IMG/VR virus record: IMGVR_UViG_3300036790_000248
Location: 1-62,346 of that record
From: a virus
Length of the DNA stretch: 62,346 bases
Strand: one strand, 5' to 3'
This document shows, one piece after another, positions 41,041 to 49,072 of this stretch; the first letter of the stretch is position 1, and every line of letters begins with the position of its first letter. The translations under genes were made by a program, and so were the position numbers. Below the pieces are notes generated by a model. The model did not search any database and had not been told where the DNA came from. It saw only the letters and a list, made by a program, of their open reading frames with translations.

Positions 41041-41232
41041 ATGCGAGATCTGGAAATTGAGTTGCAGGCAAAGTGCCTGATTTATTCGTTGATTCACATG
41101 CCTCTGCCATTATCTTGGCGGCAGAGAAAACTTGGACAGGAGTTATTTCGCTTTCTCGCCGCACGCAACCCTACCACGAACGATCCTGAGTGGAAGCGGA
41201 AGAATTTATTGCTCCGGGGAGGCTCGCAATGA
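41041..41232 (+). CDS. Small hypothetical protein
   Basis: Sixty-three residues from ATG 41041 with AAGGAAGGG upstream (MRDLEIELQAKCLIYSLIHM). It is basic and helical in the second half (RQRKLGQELFRFLAARNP). Function unknown. Confidence 0.55.
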   Translation: MRDLEIELQAKCLIYSLIHMPLPLSWRQRKLGQELFRFLAARNPTTNDPEWKRKNLLLRGGSQ

Positions 41233-41262
41233 ATGATCCAGGCACGCCGAAAGGAGAGACTA

Positions 41263-41538
41263 ATGCTTACGTTGATTAGGCCCGCGATGCTGCTGGGCTT
41301 GATAGCTTTCATGCTGTTCTGGTTCACGCCCTCGATGCGGCGACTGGATGCCTACTCGGATCGGCGGGATCATGTCTTCCATGAGACGATGCGCTGCTAC
41401 GACCGGACGGAGGCAGCCGAGAACTATGACGAGGCCCTACGCTGCTCCGAAGTTTGGTATCAGTGGATAGACAACAATGCTCAGCCTGAATCCGGCTGGA
41501 ATTGGCCGTGGGCTGGATGGAACGAGGAGAGCCGATGA
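41263..41538 (+). CDS. Small membrane-anchored protein
   Basis: Ninety-one residues from ATG 41263 behind AAAGGAGAG. One membrane segment (PAMLLGLIAFMLFWFTP) is followed by a charged domain with three Cys (MRCYDRTEAAENYDEALRCS). It overlaps the next gene by four bases. Confidence 0.58.
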   Translation: MLTLIRPAMLLGLIAFMLFWFTPSMRRLDAYSDRRDHVFHETMRCYDRTEAAENYDEALRCSEVWYQWIDNNAQPESGWNWPWAGWNEESR

Positions 41539-41717
41539 CATCTTCCAAGCCAGTCCAAGAGAAGGAACGAGCGCGAAAATTGATGCATCGCCTAGATCAA
41601 TCGTGGGCGAGTAATAAGGGCCTGAGACTATCCCGCGAAGATTGCGAGGAACTGCGTTCACTGTTGGCCGCCTACGCCTCAGAGGCCCGCAGAGAAGAGA
41701 AATCGGAGGAGAAATGA
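41535..41717 (+). CDS. Small helical protein
   Basis: Sixty residues from ATG 41535, highly charged and helical (EKERARKLMHRLDQSWASNK; EELRSLLAAYASEARREEKS). Coupled on both sides by four-base overlaps. Confidence 0.55.
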   Translation: MTSSKPVQEKERARKLMHRLDQSWASNKGLRLSREDCEELRSLLAAYASEARREEKSEEK

Positions 41718-42082
41718 GCACGGAGAAGGAACGAGCCGCATTCGAGACATGGGTGAAACATGAACTGCTAGACGGCGGACTTATCAACCTGGAGCGCGAA
41801 GAAGGTGGAGAGTATTCGCACTCTGCCGCCAATCTAGCGTGGGAAGTTTGGCAAGCCGCCTGTGCCTCAGGGGGCCGCACCGAATGCGCATGGTGCAAGA
41901 AGTTCGTGGATTTCGTAGTCGCTCCGCCTGAAGGAACAGGCTTGTGTATCTGTCACGGGTGCGAGGCAGCGTATCTCAGAGGACGAACAGAGCAAGCGAA
42001 AGAGGATGCACAACGACTTTACCAGTCGCGGCTTGAGCCAAAGCCGTCTGGTCCTCCGCGACTACCGAAGGTGACTCGATGA
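41714..42082 (+). CDS. Zinc-binding hypothetical protein
   Basis: Encodes 122 residues from ATG 41714 with GGAGGAGAA upstream. A helical N-terminus (RAAFETWVKHELLDGGLINL) is followed by CAWCKKFVDF and CICHGCEAAYL, a four-cysteine zinc site. Function unknown. Confidence 0.6.
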   Translation: MSTEKERAAFETWVKHELLDGGLINLEREEGGEYSHSAANLAWEVWQAACASGGRTECAWCKKFVDFVVAPPEGTGLCICHGCEAAYLRGRTEQAKEDAQRLYQSRLEPKPSGPPRLPKVTR

Positions 42083-42132
42083 GACCTTTACTTTTGGCTG
42101 TCATGCTTGGATTGGTCGGGACGGGAGGATAA
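42079..42132 (+). CDS. Seventeen-residue hydrophobic peptide (uncertain)
   Basis: MRPLLLAVMLGLVGTGG from ATG 42079, overlapping the previous stop by four bases. Its GGGAGGA end provides the ribosome site for the TTG at 42136. It may be only a translational bridge. Confidence 0.3.
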   Translation: MRPLLLAVMLGLVGTGG

Positions 42133-42135
42133 GCT

Positions 42136-42852
42136 TTGGCGAACGATGCGATTGGCGACCGGATGAAGGGGCAATATGAGAACCGGACACGTATTTTTCT
42201 GCCGCGCCGGACGTACACGATTCTGCGGGTGGATGGTAAGGCGTTCCACTCCTACTGCGCGAAGATGGAGCGGCCATACGATGTGAAGTTTATGGGTGCG
42301 ATGGATGTTACTGCTGCCACGATGCTGAAGGAGTTGATGGGCGCGGAGTTTGCCTACATCCAGTCTGATGAGATTTCTTTCCTTCTGACGGACTTCGCCA
42401 AGACGAGCACCGAGGCGTGGTTCGACGGCAATGTACAGAAAATGGCGAGCGTGGGCGCATCCATGGCGACGGCTGTATTCTCGGCTCAGATGGGGTGCGG
42501 CTTGCCGATGTTCGATGCGCGGGTGTTCACTATTCCCGATTATGTCGAGGTCGAGAACTACTTCGTCTGGCGGCAGCAGGATGCGGTTCGTAACTCAATC
42601 CTGATGCTGGCGCAGCACTACTATTCGCCGAAGGAAATGCACGGCAAGAATTGCTCCGTATTGCAAGACATGATCCACGACAAGGGAGACAATTGGAATA
42701 ATCACCCAACGAGATTCAAGCGCGGAGGCTTCGTCTGGTACAACCGCGAAACGCTGCCCTACCCGTCGTGGGAGATTGACGATGCGCCTAACTTTACGGG
42801 CGAAGAAGAGCGCCCCAAATTCGCCGCACTGATTCCGAAACATGGCTACTGA
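42136..42852 (+). CDS. Thg1-like 3'-5' nucleotidyltransferase
   Basis: Encodes 238 residues from TTG 42136, seven bases after GGAGG. ILRVDGKAFHSYCAK (Asp33) and FAYIQSDEISFLL (Asp78, Glu79) match the metal-binding motifs of tRNA-His guanylyltransferase and Thg1-like proteins, which add nucleotides to RNA 5' ends. There is no tRNA gene in the window, so the substrate would be host tRNA, for example tRNA cut during anti-phage defence. Repair of damaged tRNA is inference. Confidence 0.85.
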   Translation: MANDAIGDRMKGQYENRTRIFLPRRTYTILRVDGKAFHSYCAKMERPYDVKFMGAMDVTAATMLKELMGAEFAYIQSDEISFLLTDFAKTSTEAWFDGNVQKMASVGASMATAVFSAQMGCGLPMFDARVFTIPDYVEVENYFVWRQQDAVRNSILMLAQHYYSPKEMHGKNCSVLQDMIHDKGDNWNNHPTRFKRGGFVWYNRETLPYPSWEIDDAPNFTGEEERPKFAALIPKHGY

Positions 42853-42904
42853 CGGTGCGCGATGAAGCTTTGTGTTCTTACTCTCTGCGGAGGCTAACTA
42901 TTCT

Positions 42905-44125
42905 ATGTATCGTACCGTTCTAACCTTGATCCTGCTGGCCGGACTCGGCGCGCCCTGCGCCGCCCAATCCCAGTACACCGAATCCGTCCTCTACTCCTTC
43001 ACTTCCGCTGCCGACGGATCGTATCCCGTCGGCGGCTTGATCGTCGACGCCAAGGGGACACTCTACGGCACAACGCAATACGGTGGCTCTCTCACCGGCC
43101 CCTGCGCCCAAGGCGGCTGCGGGACTGTGTTCAAGCTGTCGCCCACCGGCGTCAAGACGACCCTGCACACGTTCACGGCTGGCACCGATGGTGCGCTGCC
43201 GAACGCGTCGCTGGCGATGGATAAAAGCGGCAGCCTCTACGGCACCACTGTGTTTGGCGGCGTCGGCTACGGGATCGTGTTCAAGCTGACAGCGGCCGGG
43301 CGGTATTCGATCCTGCATACGTTCGGCAAGGCGGCGGGGGATGGGCGCTACCCTCTTGGCCCTCCGACGCTCGACTCCGCCGGCAACCTCTACGGCACCG
43401 CCAGCGACCTCAACGTGTGCGACGCCGAATGCCCCACGGTCAAAGACGGCGGCTACGGCGTCGTGTGGAAGCTCTCCGCGAAGGGAGCCGTAGAGACGAT
43501 CCTCTACGCGTTCGGCGTCGACGGCAATCCGGTCGCCAACCTGATCCGCGACGGCCAGGGCAACCTCTACGGCGGCGCGTTCGCGGGTGGTACCGCGTCC
43601 GGCGGCACCTTCTACGGTGGTGCGCTGTTCAAGCTCCCCGCGAAAGGGGCCGAATCGACGATCTACGCCTTCTGCGCGGACGCCGGGTGCGCCGACGGCC
43701 AAGATCCCTCCTACGTGGCCCGTGACTCCCGCGGTAACTTCTATGCCGAGGTGGCCGGCGCTGGCTCGGCCATGCAGGGAGCGATCGCCGTGGTAACGGC
43801 GCAGGGCATGGAGTCGATGCTGTGGCAATTCTGTTCCCTTGCCGGGTGCGTGGATGGCCAGTCTCCATCCGGCCCGCTGGTCGTGATTGGCGGCAGCCTT
43901 TACGGAGTCACGCAGGGCGGCGGGGCCAGCGGCGAGGGGACGGTGTACGAGCTCACTCCCTCCGGTGCCCTCACAACACTGTATTCGTTCGTGCCTGGCG
44001 GCGATGCAGCCCAGCCGATGGGCGGGGTCGTGGCTGACGCGGCGGGAAACCTCTACGGAACGTCGTCGGCAGGCGGTGCGAACGGGATGGGAGCGGTGTG
44101 GAAGCTTACGGCGGCGGGGAAATAG
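42905..44125 (+). CDS. Secreted GloVer-repeat propeller protein
   Basis: Encodes 406 residues from ATG 42905 behind GCGGAGG. A signal peptide (TVLTLILLAGLGAPCAAQ) precedes about seven tandem repeats, each with a YSFT/HTFG-type strand, GNLYGT, and GTVFKLSPTG-type closing strand (for example AKGTLYGTTQYGG, SGSLYGTTVFGG, AGNLYGTSSAGG). This is the pattern of the GloVer-containing, choice-of-anchor family (TIGR03803-type) that I associate with acidobacterial genomes, and it suggests a beta-propeller. It is probably a cargo gene acquired from the host. Its role during infection is unknown. Confidence 0.8.
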   Translation: MYRTVLTLILLAGLGAPCAAQSQYTESVLYSFTSAADGSYPVGGLIVDAKGTLYGTTQYGGSLTGPCAQGGCGTVFKLSPTGVKTTLHTFTAGTDGALPNASLAMDKSGSLYGTTVFGGVGYGIVFKLTAAGRYSILHTFGKAAGDGRYPLGPPTLDSAGNLYGTASDLNVCDAECPTVKDGGYGVVWKLSAKGAVETILYAFGVDGNPVANLIRDGQGNLYGGAFAGGTASGGTFYGGALFKLPAKGAESTIYAFCADAGCADGQDPSYVARDSRGNFYAEVAGAGSAMQGAIAVVTAQGMESMLWQFCSLAGCVDGQSPSGPLVVIGGSLYGVTQGGGASGEGTVYELTPSGALTTLYSFVPGGDAAQPMGGVVADAAGNLYGTSSAGGANGMGAVWKLTAAGK

Positions 44126-44155
44126 TTATGCACAGGATTCCCTCTAACTTTCCCC

Positions 44156-44184
44156 TTGACACGCCAACGGCCCCCGCGTATCGT
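44156..44184 (+). promoter_or_regulatory. Promoter of the replication operon
   Basis: TTGACA (44156..44161), 17-base spacer, TATCGT (44179..44184), with ACTTTCCCC directly upstream. The ATG at 44201 lies only about 10 bases from the expected start site and has no ribosome site, so the first message is nearly leaderless. Confidence 0.75.
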
Positions 44185-44200
44185 CGGTTACGGTAATTCA

Positions 44201-44371
44201 ATGAATAACAAGCCGCAACAAAAAACTACAGTGTGGAGCCTCCGGGTTCCGGTGGCCCTGATCCGGCGCGTGACACGGCTGGCGGACGCGGAAAGCCGCA
44301 CGGCATCGAACATGGCCCGGCTGCTGCTGGAGTCGGCGTTGGCGGTCAAGGAGAATAGCAATGGCAAGTAA
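44201..44371 (+). CDS. Ribbon-helix-helix regulator
   Basis: Fifty-six residues from ATG 44201. VWSLRVPVALIRRVTRLADA followed by SRTASNMARLLLESALA has the strand plus two-helix pattern of Arc/CopG-type DNA-binding proteins. As the first gene after the promoter at 44156 it may autoregulate the replication operon. It overlaps the next gene by 11 bases. Confidence 0.72.
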   Translation: MNNKPQQKTTVWSLRVPVALIRRVTRLADAESRTASNMARLLLESALAVKENSNGK

Positions 44372-44624
44372 GCAACGGATTCGCAAACTCAATATCGGCC
44401 CCGCAATGCTCCAGTCGGATCGCGTCACGGCGAAGAACTCGCACGTCGGTATGGTCGTGATCGCCGACTATGTGTCCGACGAGGACGCACAGCGGTATCT
44501 CGTGTTCGAGCGTCAAGGTGTGGTTGCCACGACAAAGCGTGCGAAGAAGACGAACGCCAAGGCCGTCGCCGCGCCGGCGCAATCCGCGACCGCATTCCCA
44601 CCGCCGGACGTGGCCCGTGGCTGA
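44361..44624 (+). CDS. Hypothetical protein
   Basis: Eighty-seven residues from ATG 44361 behind GGAGAATAG. A small beta domain (SHVGMVVIADYVSDEDAQRY) is followed by a basic Ala/Lys linker (TTKRAKKTNAKAVAAPAQ). It overlaps the ATPase gene by eight bases, suggesting a partner in replication or recombination. Confidence 0.6.
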   Translation: MASKQRIRKLNIGPAMLQSDRVTAKNSHVGMVVIADYVSDEDAQRYLVFERQGVVATTKRAKKTNAKAVAAPAQSATAFPPPDVARG

Positions 44625-45639
44625 CTCAGGCGTTCTGTACGGCGAGACCGACACCTTCAAGACGACCGCCATCGGCCACATGGCGCAGTACATCGCCGAG
44701 AAGACAGGTAAGGCCACGCTTCTGTTCAGCGCCGACGGTGGCGGCTGGAAGCCGGTACAGGAGGAGATCGATGCCGGGATGATCCGACCCTATCGCTGCG
44801 ACACGGCTACGATTCCACTCCCGATCCTGCGTAAAGTGTCGCAGGGCTACTGGCCGCGCAACCCGGAGGAGACGGACATCTCCAAGGTAGACTTTTGTCC
44901 CATCGACTGGTCGGACGTTGGCGCGATCGCTATTGAAGGATTCACGTCGATCGGAACGATGCTGATGCGCCACGTTGCGGACAAGAATCTCAAGACGGGG
45001 GAAGAAGGCACGACGCCGTTCTCAATGCCGATCCTCGTAAGTGGGCAGATGCGGCAGGAGACGTTTGCCGGGAATTCGCGCGGCCACTATAACTTTGTCC
45101 AGAACCAGCTCTATGGCCTCACTATGAACTTCATATCGTGGCCTGTCTCCTACGTCCTGTTTACCGGGCATGAGAAGAAGACGGAGGAAGGGGATCGCAC
45201 GATCGTGATGGGAGTGGCGACCCCCGGCAAGGCGATCACTCCGCTGATCCCGACATGGGTTGGCGACTGCATCCACGCGCAGGACTACCAGATCGAGAAG
45301 ATCACGCAGCTTCCCAAGCCGGGTGGCAAGCCGGGCGAGATGATCGACGACAAGACGTTCGAGCGTCACTGCCGCTACTACTTTCGCAAGCACCCTGATC
45401 CGGTGACTGGGCTGTCGTTCCCAGCCAAGCCACGTGTGACACACTCGGCCGTGCGGGAATTGGACAAGCGGTTCCCTGGAGGGTTCTTCGAGCCGACGCC
45501 GGAACACGGATTCGACTTGTACCTGCGCGCGCTGGACGAGTTGGCGAAGGTGAAGGCGGGATCGCTGACCGGATGGCGCGAACGCGCTGATGCCAAATTA
45601 GGACGTGGCCCAAGAGTCCCAGAGTTATCAACGAAGTAA
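44617..45639 (+). CDS. RecA-fold ATPase, Sak4-like
   Basis: Encodes 340 residues from GTG 44617. A Walker A variant, LYGETDTFKTT (9-17), replaces the usual GK by FK. A Walker B-like strand, VGAIAIEGFTSIG, follows near residue 105. The size and context match phage RecA-fold ATPases of the AAA_24 or Sak4 type, which cooperate with a single-strand DNA-binding protein in annealing and replication. The next gene may encode that partner. Confidence 0.72.
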   Translation: MADSGVLYGETDTFKTTAIGHMAQYIAEKTGKATLLFSADGGGWKPVQEEIDAGMIRPYRCDTATIPLPILRKVSQGYWPRNPEETDISKVDFCPIDWSDVGAIAIEGFTSIGTMLMRHVADKNLKTGEEGTTPFSMPILVSGQMRQETFAGNSRGHYNFVQNQLYGLTMNFISWPVSYVLFTGHEKKTEEGDRTIVMGVATPGKAITPLIPTWVGDCIHAQDYQIEKITQLPKPGGKPGEMIDDKTFERHCRYYFRKHPDPVTGLSFPAKPRVTHSAVRELDKRFPGGFFEPTPEHGFDLYLRALDELAKVKAGSLTGWRERADAKLGRGPRVPELSTK

Positions 45640-45665
45640 CTATCACAACGGAGGAAGCGAATAAC

Positions 45666-46424
45666 ATGACAGCCGCATTTGGAGAAGTGACGTACGACAA
45701 CGCCGCAGCGCCGGGGGACTCTCCCGCCACTAGCGGCGACGCAACGCAGCTCATCGACCCCAACGACCCCCGGCTTACGTCGGAAGTCCTCACCATCAAC
45801 CCGGACGCGGACGCGTATGCGATCCTGCCTCCACTGCCCGACGGCAAATGGCGCGCCAAGGCGAAACAGGTCGACATCAGGGACGACAAAGGCCAGCAGC
45901 AACGGTACGCTGTGTTCAGCCGCGCCAAGATGGCCAACGGCGCTCCGTTCCTTGCCACCAACGTCGAGTTCAGCGTGATCGACCATTCCGGCGAGTTCGA
46001 CGGCGTGAAACTCACCGAATACTGGGTCAAGACGCTCGTCGACGCCAGGAAGGGAACGTCGCAGGCGGCGACTCTGACGGCCAAACTGGGCGGCAAGCCG
46101 CTGGCATCCGGCACGCAGAAGCAGATGATGGATCTCCTGCTGTCCACGCTGGCCGCCGAGCCGGAATTGGTCATCGAGACCGCGTGGTCGGCGGAGTGCC
46201 AGCATTGCCAGGAGGCGGCGAAGAAGAAGGGCGATCGCGCCCCGCGTCCGTTCCTGCAAGGCATGCACCGGTTCCCATCGACCAAGACGCCGGGCGTACA
46301 CGATCCGATGGCGAAGTGCCCGACGCAGGGATGTGGGTCGCTGGTGCGGGCCCAGCCGCGCATCGTGGGCATCTTCTCGCTGAAGGAAGCGCAGGCGACG
46401 CGAGGCACCGGGGCGGCGAAGTAA
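45666..46424 (+). CDS. Possible ssDNA-binding partner of the Sak4-like ATPase
   Basis: Encodes 252 residues from ATG 45666 with CGGAGGAAGC upstream. An acidic N-terminus is followed by a beta-rich body (KWRAKAKQVDIRDDKGQQQR, NVEFSVIDHSGEF) and a four-cysteine module (CQHCQEAA; KCPTQGCGS). Position directly after the ATPase and the predicted beta content suggest a DNA-binding accessory. No signature motif proves it. Confidence 0.55.
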   Translation: MTAAFGEVTYDNAAAPGDSPATSGDATQLIDPNDPRLTSEVLTINPDADAYAILPPLPDGKWRAKAKQVDIRDDKGQQQRYAVFSRAKMANGAPFLATNVEFSVIDHSGEFDGVKLTEYWVKTLVDARKGTSQAATLTAKLGGKPLASGTQKQMMDLLLSTLAAEPELVIETAWSAECQHCQEAAKKKGDRAPRPFLQGMHRFPSTKTPGVHDPMAKCPTQGCGSLVRAQPRIVGIFSLKEAQATRGTGAAK

Positions 46425-46431
46425 TCCGCCA

Positions 46432-46842
46432 ATGCCTCGCTATAAACACGGAACGTCGCGGCACCCAAAGGGCTATCCTGTGGTCAAGGCGGGCCCTTTG
46501 CGCGACCAACTCGTGCATCGGGTTGTGGCCGCCGCACTGATCGGGCGAGATCTCCGTAAGGATGAGGAAGTCCATCACCGCGACGGCAATCGGCTTAACT
46601 TCCACTGGTCGAATCTGGTTGTGATGGGGCATCGGGATCACGGATGGGTGTCGTCACGGCAGGCGTGGTACATGCGCGACAGGGATGCTCGTGAGAAGTT
46701 AGAGTGGGACGCCTTCATGGCGGATGAGGCGACAAGGTTCCAAGTAGATGTTTGCACCGCACGGGGGATTGGCGAGCCGTGGCAACCTACGCGAAAAGAC
46801 GGGGCATTGAAGACGGAGTGGGCGTCGAGACCGGGGGTATAG
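46432..46842 (+). CDS. HNH endonuclease
   Basis: Encodes 136 residues from ATG 46432. EEVHHRDGNRLNFHWSNLVV contains the HNH core: His48-His49, Asn61 and a later His near 67-70 (GHRDHG), of the HNH_3 type common in phages and homing genes. It may be a free-standing homing endonuclease or help DNA metabolism. It sits between the ATPase and helicase genes with eight-base and two-base gaps. Confidence 0.8.
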   Translation: MPRYKHGTSRHPKGYPVVKAGPLRDQLVHRVVAAALIGRDLRKDEEVHHRDGNRLNFHWSNLVVMGHRDHGWVSSRQAWYMRDRDAREKLEWDAFMADEATRFQVDVCTARGIGEPWQPTRKDGALKTEWASRPGV

Positions 46843-46843
46843 G

Positions 46844-47101
46844 TTGCGGCATGCAGGCGACACCGACCTCCGCACTCTGCAACGCCATGTACACGACAAC
46901 CAGGTATTGATCGAGAGGGCCAGATGGCTGCGCCAGATACTACGACGAAAACGCCAGTGGAGGTGGATATACGCGACGGAGGAAACGGTCGCGGGTGCGT
47001 ACCGCCCGATGACGCCGCTGGCATTCCAGGTGATGGTGAACGAGACGCTGCGGCGCTGCGGGATCACGGCGACGGCGACGGCGAGATGGAGGGGGGAGTG
47101 A
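46844..47101 (+). CDS. Small basic protein upstream of the helicase
   Basis: Eighty-five residues from TTG 46844 (MRHAGDTDLRTLQRHVHDNQ). It has a strongly basic helix (RARWLRQILRRKRQWRWIYA). Its end overlaps the helicase start by four bases. It may bind nucleic acid or load the helicase; this is inference. Confidence 0.5.
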   Translation: MRHAGDTDLRTLQRHVHDNQVLIERARWLRQILRRKRQWRWIYATEETVAGAYRPMTPLAFQVMVNETLRRCGITATATARWRGE

Positions 47102-48378
47102 CCGACCTGGCGGCGGTGCCGTGCGAGTTCACCTGCGGCGTCGCCGGGAGCGGCAAGACGTACCTGTGGCGCGAACGCATCGCCGCCGACCCCAGCGCGG
47201 GCGTGCTGGCCGCAACAACCGGCATAGCAGCCGTGAACCTCGGCACCACGACCTTGAACAGTTTGTTGCGATTCTTCGACACCGACTCCCTGCGCGACTC
47301 CTACCTCAACGGGTCGCTGGTGCGTCGGCTCAAGGAACTGAGGGAGGATTACCGCCGGATCGTGATCGACGAAGTGTCGATGATGGACGGCGATCAGCTC
47401 GGCATCCTCGTGCGGGCGGCGTTGGAGTGTAACTCGTTCCTGTCCGCGTCCGGCGCGCCGCCGCTGGGACTCACCCTCGTCGGCGACTTCGCCCAGCTCC
47501 CTCCGGTCAAGGCCCGCTGGGCGTTCGAGTCTGACGAATGGCACCGCTTTGACGCCGCCACGACGCGACTCACCAAAGTATGGCGGCAGGACGCCGGGCC
47601 ATTCCTCAACGCGCTCAACCTGACGCGATCCGGTTGCGGCGACGCGGCGGCGGCAGTGCTGTCGCAGGAGGGACTGGAGTGGCACTCCTCCCTCGACATC
47701 GGCTTCGACGGCACGACGATCGTGCCCAAGAACGACGCCGTCGATCGCTACAACGGGATGGCCCTCGACCGCCTCTCCGGCGCGACGTTTACTCTGACCA
47801 ACCGCCGATGGGGCAAGCAGCGCGGCGAGTGGAAGCAGGTGCCCGACCGGGTGACGCTGAAGCCGGGCGCGTACGTGATGCTGCTGTCGAACTCCTACGG
47901 CGACGATGGCTCGCTGGAGTACGCCAACGGGGACTGCGGCCACGTGCGCGACCACTCCGCCGGATCGCTGACCGTGGAACTGGTGCGTAACGGGGCCGAG
48001 GTGGACGTCCGGCGCGTGGTGCGTGACACGGGCCGCAAGGATAAGCCGGAAGGATGGACGCGCGGCGACGGCGCAACCGGGCACGGCGAGTGGCTGTCGC
48101 GGCCACACTGGATACCGGATAAGCGGCGGAGGTTCGTCGAGGGACAGGTGGAAATGTGGCCGGTGCGACTGGCGTATGCGTCCACGGTACACAAGTCTCA
48201 GGGGCTGTCGCTCGATCGCCTTCAGTGCGACATAAGGGATCACTTCTTCTCCGCCCCAGCAATGGAATACGTCGCCCTGAGCCGATGCCGCACCCTCGCT
48301 GGGCTCCGCATCGTGGGACAACGGGAACGATTCATCCGCAACTGCAACATTGACGAGCGTACTAGGCCGTGGCTATGA
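47098..48378 (+). CDS. SF1 helicase, Pif1/RecD-like
   Basis: Encodes 426 residues from GTG 47098 behind GGGGGGA; an open frame further upstream overlaps the previous gene and looks non-coding. Motif I is GVAGSGKT at 14-21. Motif II is RIVIDEVSMMD, followed by LVGDFAQLPPV (motif III) and LTKVWRQ (motif IV). The C-terminal motifs are LAYASTVHKSQGLS (V) and YVALSRCRTLAGL (VI). The set is that of 5'-3' Pif1/RecD2 helicases. It probably unwinds DNA at the fork or in recombination with the polymerase. Confidence 0.88.
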   Translation: MTDLAAVPCEFTCGVAGSGKTYLWRERIAADPSAGVLAATTGIAAVNLGTTTLNSLLRFFDTDSLRDSYLNGSLVRRLKELREDYRRIVIDEVSMMDGDQLGILVRAALECNSFLSASGAPPLGLTLVGDFAQLPPVKARWAFESDEWHRFDAATTRLTKVWRQDAGPFLNALNLTRSGCGDAAAAVLSQEGLEWHSSLDIGFDGTTIVPKNDAVDRYNGMALDRLSGATFTLTNRRWGKQRGEWKQVPDRVTLKPGAYVMLLSNSYGDDGSLEYANGDCGHVRDHSAGSLTVELVRNGAEVDVRRVVRDTGRKDKPEGWTRGDGATGHGEWLSRPHWIPDKRRRFVEGQVEMWPVRLAYASTVHKSQGLSLDRLQCDIRDHFFSAPAMEYVALSRCRTLAGLRIVGQRERFIRNCNIDERTRPWL

Positions 48379-48566
48379 GGTGCGTCGCGACATACACACG
48401 TGGACGTAAGCAGGGCCAGCAGTGTAAGCAGAAGGCCACATTTGGTCGTAACTACTGCACCGTTCATGCGCCGGAGCACAAGGCTGAGATCGCCCGTGCG
48501 CGCGGGCTGCGAGTGGTACCTACAAGGAGAGCCGAAGATGGCCGAGATAAAGCTCAAGTTTCCTGA
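48375..48566 (+). CDS. Small zinc-finger protein
   Basis: Sixty-three residues from ATG 48375, overlapping the helicase stop. CVATYTRGRKQGQQCKQK then NYCTVHAPEHK gives a Cys-Cys-Cys-His site, a compact zinc motif found in phage and plasmid proteins. Rest basic. Overlaps the next gene by 29 bases. Confidence 0.62.
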   Translation: MRCVATYTRGRKQGQQCKQKATFGRNYCTVHAPEHKAEIARARGLRVVPTRRAEDGRDKAQVS

Positions 48567-48885
48567 CTCCGTTCCGTTAGACCAGATTGATATTCCGTTC
48601 CTTCAAGGGATGCTCAACCGGATGGCATTTGGCTTTCATAATTACGGGCACATGCGTCGCTACGACAATCGCCCCAACAGCTTGAAGAATGTGGAGATCA
48701 GGCTGCGCGAGTACAAACGCACACACAACACAGAGTTCCTGATGGACGCGGCTAACTACTGCATGATGGAGTTCTGTGCCCCGCACTTCAAGGATGCAGA
48801 GTTTCGCGCCACATCCAAGGCGGAATCGCCTGGCGCAATTGTCAACGGTAGGCTGGTTAAAGGAAAGGAAGACTATGGCAGATAA
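48538..48885 (+). CDS. Hypothetical protein
   Basis: Encodes 115 residues from ATG 48538 with AAGGAGAG upstream. It contains MLNRMAFGFHNYGHMRRYDN and EFLMDAANYCMMEFCAPHFK, a helical fold with conserved-looking aromatic residues that I associate with small phage proteins of unknown function. It overlaps the next gene by 11 bases. Confidence 0.6.
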   Translation: MAEIKLKFPDSVPLDQIDIPFLQGMLNRMAFGFHNYGHMRRYDNRPNSLKNVEIRLREYKRTHNTEFLMDAANYCMMEFCAPHFKDAEFRATSKAESPGAIVNGRLVKGKEDYGR

Positions 48886-49072
48886 TGACGACATGAACAA
48901 CGACCCCGCAATCCTCACCGAGCACGGACGCACGACCCCGTGGGCGCGGCGGCAGGCGGTGCTGAATATGAAGCGCGACCCGGCCCTGCTGGCGCGGATG
49001 GTCGCGCAGTTCGGCGAGGAGCGCATCCGGCGGGACTATCCTGAATGCTTCATGGAGGAGGAATCGCAATGA
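48875..49072 (+). CDS. Small hypothetical protein
   Basis: Sixty-five residues from ATG 48875 behind GGAAAGGAAG. It has an acidic start (MADNDDMNNDPAILTEHGRT) and a basic helical end (ALLARMVAQFGEERIRRDYP). No domain recognised. Confidence 0.55.
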   Translation: MADNDDMNNDPAILTEHGRTTPWARRQAVLNMKRDPALLARMVAQFGEERIRRDYPECFMEEESQ

